Source: Chloroflexota bacterium (GTDB lineage Bacteria > Chloroflexota > Dehalococcoidia > Bin125). From it: a stretch of DNA of 11,136 bases. Shown here in pieces: positions 6,559 to 11,136 of the stretch. The notes under the pieces are model-generated. The model was not told the origin of the DNA and did not search any database. It saw only the letters and a list, made by a program, of their open reading frames with translations. The stretch lies in assembly GCA_027296805.1 (NCBI GenBank), contig JAPUIR010000431.1, positions 1 through 11,136 of the forward strand, given 5' to 3'. The number at the start of each line of letters is the position of its first letter. Positions within the stretch are counted from its first letter, which is position 1. The translations under genes were made by a program, and so were the position numbers.

Positions 6559-7368
6559 TCAGTCCGCGAGAAAGCCCGTTACTGCCTCCACGAACTCCGT
6601 TGGGCGTTCCAGCTGCGGGAGGTGCCCGGCGCCCGGCATTGTGACGAGCCGCGCCTGCGGGATCGCCGCCTCGAACGCCGTCGCGCACGAGGGCGGGATC
6701 ACGCCGTCGTCCTCGCCCCACAGCAGCAGGGTCCGCGCCTGGATGCGGTGAATGCGTTTGATCAGGCCGCGGTCGGGGAAGGGCCAGAGGAACTTGCTGC
6801 CAGTGCTCAGCGCGCGGTTGCGCTGGATCGTGGCTTCCTGGCGCTCGAGCGGATCTTCGGGCCGGTCGTGTGCCGCGTACTCTTGTGCCACCGCCGACTC
6901 GGGGTCGTGCCAGAGCAGGTGCGGCAGCGTTCGGACCGGCGTCGCGAAACGGTCCGGCGGCTGGCAGCCCTCCAACCAGAGTCCGTACGGCGCGACCAGC
7001 ACCAAGCGATCCACCCGATGTGGGCTCAGCGCGGCGAACTCCGCTGCGAACATCCCGCCCAGCTCGTGCCCAACGACGTGCGCCCGCTCCACTTGCAGCT
7101 CATCGAGCAGGTCGTTGAGGAACACCACCGTGTCGATCGGGTCGTCAATCAGCTCCGTCCCACTGCTGGCCCCGAATCCGGGGTGCAGGGGAGCGTAGAC
7201 ATGGAAGCGCTCGGCCAAGCCCCTGAGGAAGGGCTCTTCGACCCGTTGCGGCGCCATGTCGTGCAAGTAGAGCAGCGCGGGGCCGTCGCCGGCCTCCCGC
7301 AGCTCCACGTTGAAGCGCCCTTGGCGGACCGACACCTTGCGCACCGAGAGCTGTCGCGTTGTGGACAC
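6559..7368 (-). CDS. Alpha/beta-hydrolase-fold protein with Glu at the nucleophile position
   Basis: A 269-residue protein clearly homologous to the plus-strand hydrolase next to it: LLWHDPES against LLWHDPKS, KFLWPFPDRGL against KFLWPIPDRGL, and the shared EEPFLR and GGMFAAE segments. The elbow reads GHELGG, so E102 (codon GAG, 7063-7065) stands where Ser is expected. The oxyanion HG is HD (H36-D37). The acid D221 in WGEDDGVIP and H249 in GAGHLPQ remain. Asp nucleophiles are known in epoxide hydrolases and haloalkane dehalogenases; Glu is not a standard choice. The protein may be a non-hydrolytic fold member, a lyase, or inactive but structural. The start is GTG at 7366-7368 with AGGAGG five bases upstream, overlapping the TAG of the monooxygenase gene before it. 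The fold is sure; the activity is unknown. Confidence 0.93.
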   Translation of the reverse strand: MSTTRQLSVRKVSVRQGRFNVELREAGDGPALLYLHDMAPQRVEEPFLRGLAERFHVYAPLHPGFGASSGTELIDDPIDTVVFLNDLLDELQVERAHVVGHELGGMFAAEFAALSPHRVDRLVLVAPYGLWLEGCQPPDRFATPVRTLPHLLWHDPESAVAQEYAAHDRPEDPLERQEATIQRNRALSTGSKFLWPFPDRGLIKRIHRIQARTLLLWGEDDGVIPPSCATAFEAAIPQARLVTMPGAGHLPQLERPTEFVEAVTGFLAD

Positions 7369-7373
7369 GGCTA

Positions 7374-7379
7374 CCTCCT
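7374..7379 (-). promoter_or_regulatory. Ribosome-binding site of the minus-strand hydrolase gene, overlapping the preceding stop
   Basis: AGGAGG on the minus strand, five bases before the GTG at 7368. The TAG of the upstream monooxygenase gene (7378-7380) shares its AG with the site. This is the same stop-in-Shine-Dalgarno arrangement as at 2700-2706. Confidence 0.75.
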
Positions 7380-8652
7380 ATCCCCCGTTGCGCGTGGGGC
7401 GGGGTGCGACTCGGGTCTCCAAAGGCTGCGGCGACCAATGGTCCTCCCACTCCGACCACATCCCTCGCAGTTGGGGGATTACCTCCGTGCCGAACAGCTC
7501 GATGTTCTTCATCGCCGCGTCGCGGCGCATGGAGCCGATTTGCAGCAGCGGCAGAAGCTGGCCCACGCGCAGCTCCGTCATGGCCTCCCGCACCTGCGAG
7601 GCCACCTGATCCGGGTCACCAACGATGATGTTCCCGCCTTCGATCAGATCCTCCCAGGTCGGCCCGGGCCCTTCCGTGCGTTGCGCTCCGCCGCCGGTGG
7701 CCGGTGACGGCGGCAGCGCCGCGCTGCGCTCGAAGCCGGCCCGGATCGATCGCTCCGTGCGGTAGCCCGGCGCCTCCGGGAAGTAGCGCCCCGTGGAGCC
7801 CAGCAATCGCTGGTAGAAGAATTCCACCGCTTCGCCGTAATCCTCCTTCGCCTGCGCGGCCGACTCCGATACCAGCGCCAGTTGGAGGAACGCCACGCGA
7901 TATGGGTTCAACTCCGCACCCAGCTCTCGGACTCGTTCCCAGTACCCATCGAGCGTCTGCTGGGCCCGCTTGAAGCCGCCGTAACTGAGCGCCGCGTAGA
8001 CGTAGTCCTTCTGAATCGTCCAGTCCCAGGTCTCCACCGAGCCGCCGCCGGGCACCCAGATGGGCGGGCGCGGTTGCTGAAGGGGACGGGGCCAGGGATT
8101 GACGTAGCGAAGCTGCGTGTACTTGCCGTTGAAGGGGAACGGAGCATCCGTCTCCCAGCTACGCGTGATCAGCTCCTCCGCCTCGTAGTAGCGCTCGCGC
8201 AGCTGCGCCGGTCCCACGCCGTAGCACCAGTTCGTGTCCTGCGAGGACCCCACCGGGAACCCACAGATCACCCGCCCGCCAGAGATCACGTCCAGCATCG
8301 CCATCTCCTCGGCGATACGGATGGGCGGGTTATAGAGCGCGATCGATGTCCCCAGCACGATCAGGTTCACCCGCGACGTACGCCGGGCCAGCGTCGCCAG
8401 CATGATGTTCGGCGAGGGCATCGTTCCGTAGATGTTTTGATGGTGTTCGTTGACGCAGACTCCGTCGAATCCCACCGTCTCCGCGAACTCCATCTCGTCC
8501 AGGTACTCGTTGTACAGCTCGTTCCCCAGGACGGGGTCGTAGAGCGATCGCGGCACGTCCACCCAGACGCCGGCCTCCTTCCAGTTGGGGCCATGCGGCG
8601 GGTCCTCCGGCAGGTCGGTGAACGGCATCAGGTGGAACAGGCTGACCTTCAC
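7378..8652 (-). CDS. LLM-class flavin-dependent (luciferase-like) monooxygenase with an extra low-complexity loop
   Basis: A 424-residue luciferase-fold protein from a different subgroup than the other two in the window. It begins MKVSLFHLMPF and has NEHHQNIYG at 68-76 (the EHH signature), LGTSIALYNPPIRIAEEMAMLD at about 100-121 and the phosphate-binding SGGRVICGFPVGSSQDTNW from 124. PRPPIWVPGGGS follows near 194, and the C-terminus has NIIVGDPDQVASQV. Residues about 311-330 are a Pro/Gly/Ala-rich stretch (LPPSPATGGGAQRTEGPG) that is not typical at this place. The start is GTG at 8650-8652 with GGAGAGG eight bases upstream; longer in-frame starts at 8688 or 8805 would add non-family residues overlapping the neighbour. 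The gene is 9 bases from the hydrolase gene and 67 from the amidohydrolase gene, in one apparent operon. Substrate is unknown. Confidence 0.93.
   Translation of the reverse strand: MKVSLFHLMPFTDLPEDPPHGPNWKEAGVWVDVPRSLYDPVLGNELYNEYLDEMEFAETVGFDGVCVNEHHQNIYGTMPSPNIMLATLARRTSRVNLIVLGTSIALYNPPIRIAEEMAMLDVISGGRVICGFPVGSSQDTNWCYGVGPAQLRERYYEAEELITRSWETDAPFPFNGKYTQLRYVNPWPRPLQQPRPPIWVPGGGSVETWDWTIQKDYVYAALSYGGFKRAQQTLDGYWERVRELGAELNPYRVAFLQLALVSESAAQAKEDYGEAVEFFYQRLLGSTGRYFPEAPGYRTERSIRAGFERSAALPPSPATGGGAQRTEGPGPTWEDLIEGGNIIVGDPDQVASQVREAMTELRVGQLLPLLQIGSMRRDAAMKNIELFGTEVIPQLRGMWSEWEDHWSPQPLETRVAPRPTRNGG
7663..7716. repeat. Low-complexity, hairpin-forming segment inside the monooxygenase gene
   Basis: This in-frame stretch encodes the Pro/Gly/Ala-rich loop of the monooxygenase. 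It contains a 7-base inverted repeat, GCCGCCG (7690-7696) and CGGCGGC (7708-7714), around an 11-base loop. An inserted or expanded short palindromic repeat that kept the frame would explain it. Only one copy is seen in the window. Confidence 0.35.
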
Positions 8653-8660
8653 GGCAGCAT

Positions 8661-8667
8661 CCTCTCC
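8661..8667 (-). promoter_or_regulatory. Ribosome-binding site deciding the GTG start of the right-hand monooxygenase gene
   Basis: GGAGAGG on the minus strand, eight bases before the GTG at 8652. It favours this start over the in-frame ATG at 8688, which lacks such a site. Confidence 0.65.
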
Positions 8668-8719
8668 GGCACGACATCCCCCCAGCATGGACTGCGTCGG
8701 CTGGGGCGCCGCCGTCCGA

Positions 8720-9601
8720 CTAATCGAAGCGAAAGACTTCCAGGGCGTTGTCGCGCATGTAGCGACGCCTGACGCCATCGCGCAACGGCAACTTGTGCGC
8801 CTCATCGACGCAGCGCTGGAACGCCTGGATCGGGTAGTCGGCGGACCACATCACCTTGTGCTGCCCGCGCGTGTTCATGAAATGGACGATCTCGTCCGGG
8901 ATGTACTTCGGCGACCAGCCAGCGGTCATCAAGTAAAGGTTGGCGTGCTTTTGCAGAAGCGCCACTGTCTCCAGATGCCAGGGGTGACCGATGTGCGTGG
9001 CCACCAGCTTCAGCTCCGGGTACGTGATCAGCACGTCGTCCAGGTCGATGGGGCGCTGAAACTTCGCGAAGCGCAGCGGACCAGGGAAGCCCACGTTGAT
9101 CACGATCGGGATGTCGAGCTCGATGCACTTGGTGTAGATCGGGTAGTACAGAGGGTGGTTGGGCGGCAGGTTGACCAGCGAGCCCATCACGCGCACTCCG
9201 CGGAAGTCGTATTCGTTGACGGCGATCTCCACCATCCGCACCGCGTTCATGCCCTGCGTCGGGTCGATGTTGCAGGTTCCCTGCAAGCGCCCGGGATTGG
9301 CCTTGACCACGGACGCAACCTTCTCGCACGTCTCCCGGAAGTCGTCCAGCGTGAAGCCGTCGCCCCAGCCCCCCATGTGCGGGTTGGCATAGACGGACCC
9401 CGCCGAGACGTTGAGCAACCCCATCGCGATACCGGCGTCGTCGAAGCGCTGCATCATCATCTCGGGCGACACTCCGCCCAGGACATCGGGCGAGCTCTTC
9501 GCGAACCAGCGCCGGATGTTGGGATCGACGTCGTCCCGTTTCTCGGGGCTGGGAAAGTTCACGTACACATCGACGTACTCACCCGACTCGATCTCCGCCA
9601 T
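8720..9601 (-). CDS. Amidohydrolase-2 family protein (ACMSD/decarboxylase-like) lacking most metal ligands
   Basis: A 293-residue TIM-barrel protein of the amidohydrolase-related group that includes ACMSD and gamma-resorcylate decarboxylase, which are metal-dependent decarboxylases or hydrolases. Recognisable blocks are EMMMQRFDDAGIAMGLLNVS at 47-66, GTCNIDPTQGMNAVRMVE near 108-125, FRGVRVMGS at 133-141, ELDIPIVINVGFPGP at 161-175, LVATHIGHPWHLE at 199-211 and HKVMWSADYP at 248-257. The retained ligands are H203 and D254. The first-strand HxH is DVYVNF (Y13, N15) and the strand-5 His is N169. From sequence the metal site is therefore largely missing. The ATG at 9599-9601 has GGAGGA five bases upstream. 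The gene lies between the acyl-CoA dehydrogenase (44 bases) and the monooxygenase (67 bases) genes. The family is sure; classical metal-dependent catalysis is doubtful. Confidence 0.92.
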   Translation of the reverse strand: MAEIESGEYVDVYVNFPSPEKRDDVDPNIRRWFAKSSPDVLGGVSPEMMMQRFDDAGIAMGLLNVSAGSVYANPHMGGWGDGFTLDDFRETCEKVASVVKANPGRLQGTCNIDPTQGMNAVRMVEIAVNEYDFRGVRVMGSLVNLPPNHPLYYPIYTKCIELDIPIVINVGFPGPLRFAKFQRPIDLDDVLITYPELKLVATHIGHPWHLETVALLQKHANLYLMTAGWSPKYIPDEIVHFMNTRGQHKVMWSADYPIQAFQRCVDEAHKLPLRDGVRRRYMRDNALEVFRFD

Positions 9602-9645
9602 AGAGTTCCTCCGTTGTCTGGCTCGCTGACGCTGAGACTGGCGCG

Positions 9646-10833
9646 CTATGCGCGCGGCAGCCCTAGCCCTCGTGTCGCGATGATGTTGCGCTGGATCTCG
9701 GATGTTCCGCCGCCGATGGTGCCAATCAGCGTCGTCATCACGCCCAGCATTCCGCTGCCCGCCAGGACCGCCCGCGACGAGCCGGGCGCCATCTGCCCCG
9801 CCAAGCCCAGGGCGTGCAGGGTCGTCGTCGCCAAGCGGTTGCCCAGCTCCGAGAAGTAGAGCTTGCCCATGGACGCCTCATAGTTCGGGATGCCTCCGAC
9901 TTCCTGGATGCTGGCGATGCGGTACGACAGGTTGCGACCGACGGCCAACTCGATGTAGCGGTCAGCCAGCTCGTGGCGCAGCCGTTGCCGCGCCATCTCA
10001 TCAATGGGTCGCGCCTCGGGGCCATGCAGGAAGCTGACAAGCTCGTCGAGCGAGCGCCGGAACCCTGCCGCGCTGGCGATGTTGGAGCGCTCGAAATCCA
10101 GCAGAGTCGCGCCGATGTACCAACCGCGGTTCTCCTCGCCCACCAGGTTCGTCGCCGGGACCCGCACGTCCTCGAAGAACTCCTGACAGAAATGCACATG
10201 CCCCGTCATGGATTGCAGGGGCTGCACGGTGATGCCGGGGGTCTTCATGTCCAGTAAGAAGAAGCTGATGCCGCGGTGTTTGGGCGCGTCGGAGTCGGTC
10301 CGCGCCAGGAGGAACATCCAGTCGGCGCGACGCGCGTGCCCCGTCCAGATCTTGGAACCGTTGATGATGTAGTCGTCGCCGTCGCGTATCGCCCGGGTCT
10401 GCAACGAGGCCAGGTCAGAACCGGAGTTCGGCTCCGAGTAGCCCTGGCACCACATCACATCGGACGCGGCGATGCCGGGCAGGTGGGCCGCCTTCTGCTC
10501 ATCGCTGCCGTTCAGCATAAGGACCGGACCCAGCATGTTCAGTCCGTTCGCGTTCAGAATCGGCGCCCGCCGGTATGCCATCTCCTCGCGTAGCACGACC
10601 TGCTCCAGGATGCTGAGCCCCATCCCGCCAAACTCCCGCGGCCAATGGGCCGTCAGCCAGCCCTGCTCTGCGAGCCGCTTGTTGAAATCCAGCGCCCGCG
10701 CGTAGTCGTCCGGGTCGTTGGACCACTCGGGGGCGATGTGCGCTTCCTCCCGCTCGGGCGGCAGGTGCTCGTCCAGGAACGATCGAATCTCGCCGCGCAG
10801 CGCTTCCTGTTCCGCCGAGAACGTGAACTCCAT
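9646..10833 (-). CDS. Acyl-CoA dehydrogenase family protein
   Basis: A 395-residue FAD-dependent enzyme introducing a 2,3 double bond into an acyl-CoA, of the usual family length. It shows the N-terminal helical domain (MEFTFSAEQEALRGEIRSFL), WPREFGGMGLSILEQ at 64-78, the signature GYSEPNSGSD at 131-140, INGSKIWTGHA at 157-167, and the C-terminal GGGTSEIQRNIIATRGLGLPR. The MCAD-type catalytic Glu before GT is Gly (G375). E248 in LDFERSNIA stands where isovaleryl- and long-chain acyl-CoA dehydrogenases carry their base, so activity is likely. The general C-terminus resembles mycobacterial FadE enzymes for branched or ring side chains. ATG 10831-10833 is preferred over an upstream ATG at 10992, which adds 53 unrelated residues inside the neighbour. 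Electrons would go to ETF. It lies 35 bases after the partial monooxygenase gene. Confidence 0.95.
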   Translation of the reverse strand: MEFTFSAEQEALRGEIRSFLDEHLPPEREEAHIAPEWSNDPDDYARALDFNKRLAEQGWLTAHWPREFGGMGLSILEQVVLREEMAYRRAPILNANGLNMLGPVLMLNGSDEQKAAHLPGIAASDVMWCQGYSEPNSGSDLASLQTRAIRDGDDYIINGSKIWTGHARRADWMFLLARTDSDAPKHRGISFFLLDMKTPGITVQPLQSMTGHVHFCQEFFEDVRVPATNLVGEENRGWYIGATLLDFERSNIASAAGFRRSLDELVSFLHGPEARPIDEMARQRLRHELADRYIELAVGRNLSYRIASIQEVGGIPNYEASMGKLYFSELGNRLATTTLHALGLAGQMAPGSSRAVLAGSGMLGVMTTLIGTIGGGTSEIQRNIIATRGLGLPRA

Positions 10834-10868
10834 GCCGGCCCCCAGACTGGTGCCCGCCCGATGGAAGG

Positions 10869-11136
10869 CTACGTTGCCGCCACGGTCTCTTGGCCGGCCC
10901 GCTTCTTGAAGTAGGGGATCACGTGCTCTCCAAACAGCCGGATCGACTCCATCACTTTGTCGTGGGGAATGCGGCCGCCTTGCATGAGACACATGATCTG
11001 GTCGACGCCGACCTCTTCCCAGTGCTTGATCACCCGGATGCAGGCCTCGGGGTCGCCGATGCAGACGACGGCGTCGTCGACCAGTTTGTCCACCTCGCCG
11101 GGCTCCGCCTCCTGCTCAACGAAATACTCGCGCCCG
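10869..11136 (-). CDS. LLM-class flavin-dependent monooxygenase, C-terminal fragment (5' end beyond window)
   Basis: The last 88 codons plus stop of a gene that enters from the right edge; the frame is open to base 11136 (GREYFVEQEAEPGEVDKLVD at its beginning). A GTG at 11093 is internal, not a start. The visible part carries the C-terminal helix pair of luciferase-like enzymes: IGDPEACIRVIKHWEEVGVD, then CLMQGGRIPHDKVMESIRLF and VIPYFKKR. The MQGxxxPHDKxMxSIxL block matches the monooxygenase ending at 2704 nearly position by position, so both probably belong to one subfamily. The gene precedes the acyl-CoA dehydrogenase by 35 bases in the same direction and is likely in the same operon. Catalytic residues lie outside the window. 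Confidence 0.85.
   Translation of the reverse strand, partial: GREYFVEQEAEPGEVDKLVDDAVVCIGDPEACIRVIKHWEEVGVDQIMCLMQGGRIPHDKVMESIRLFGEHVIPYFKKRAGQETVAAT

Noticed and set aside
6622..7707. 361-codon open frame on the plus strand
   Set aside because: Antisense shadow of the minus-strand hydrolase and monooxygenase genes with low-complexity composition.
8653..8805. N-terminal extension of the right-hand monooxygenase to 8805
   Set aside because: It runs into the amidohydrolase gene and lacks family similarity; the GTG at 8652 has a good ribosome-binding site and matches the first strand of the fold.
8585..9859. 424-codon open frame on the plus strand
   Set aside because: Antisense to the amidohydrolase and parts of the monooxygenase and acyl-CoA dehydrogenase genes, spans their borders, and shows no family motif.
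10834..10992. N-terminal extension of the acyl-CoA dehydrogenase to an ATG at 10992
   Set aside because: The extra 53 residues do not resemble the family and overlap the monooxygenase gene; the protein from 10833 starts exactly where the family does.
1..11136. CRISPR arrays, tRNA or rRNA genes, insertion sequences, phage genes or toxin-antitoxin pairs
   Set aside because: No regularly spaced repeats, cloverleaf-like segments, terminal inverted repeats with transposase or small paired genes were seen; nearly all bases belong to the metabolic genes listed.

Overview
The window is a G+C-rich bacterial catabolic region: twelve genes, ten of them enzymes with intact reading frames or a clipped end, almost all on the minus strand and packed with gaps of 9 to 70 bases or direct overlaps. 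Families present are luciferase-like flavin monooxygenases (three), CaiB/BaiF type III CoA-transferases (two), alpha/beta hydrolases (two), an acyl-CoA dehydrogenase, a short-chain dehydrogenase, a putative cyclase (PF04199) and an amidohydrolase-2 protein, plus the start of an Lrp/AsnC-type regulator. Such family expansions are known from uncultured Chloroflexota (SAR202-like), Entotheonella/Tectomicrobia and soil Actinomycetota. The sequence alone does not decide between them, and no rRNA, tRNA, phage or insertion-sequence gene is present.

Layout, read in the direction of minus-strand transcription. Right-hand module (11136 to 6559): 3' end of an LLM monooxygenase (clipped by the window), acyl-CoA dehydrogenase, amidohydrolase-2 protein, LLM monooxygenase, alpha/beta hydrolase. 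Middle: a single plus-strand alpha/beta hydrolase (about 5755-6531) lies tail-to-tail with its minus-strand paralogue, 27 bases apart. Left-hand module (5616 to 320): SDR, cyclase-family protein, LLM monooxygenase, then two CaiB-type CoA-transferases overlapping by ATGA. A plausible promoter for this module lies at 5658-5686. Beyond it, an Lrp/AsnC-type regulator starts at 237 and runs off the left edge.

The two modules resemble each other. Each carries an LLM monooxygenase of a closely similar C-terminal type, a hydrolytic enzyme and CoA-ester or dehydrogenase chemistry. A reasonable inference is a pathway that oxygenates and opens a cyclic or branched substrate (flavin monooxygenases, SDR), hydrolyses the product (alpha/beta hydrolases, cyclase or amidohydrolase family), attaches CoA (CaiB pair) and feeds beta-oxidation (acyl-CoA dehydrogenase). 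The substrate cannot be read from the sequence.

The most notable signal is that several enzymes keep their fold motifs but lack canonical catalytic residues. The minus-strand hydrolase has Glu at the nucleophile position (GHELGG) and HD in place of the oxyanion HG. The amidohydrolase has YxN in place of HxH. The cyclase has Gln at both His positions of HxGTHxD. The plus-strand hydrolase keeps a complete triad but has no ordinary start codon for its N-terminal part.
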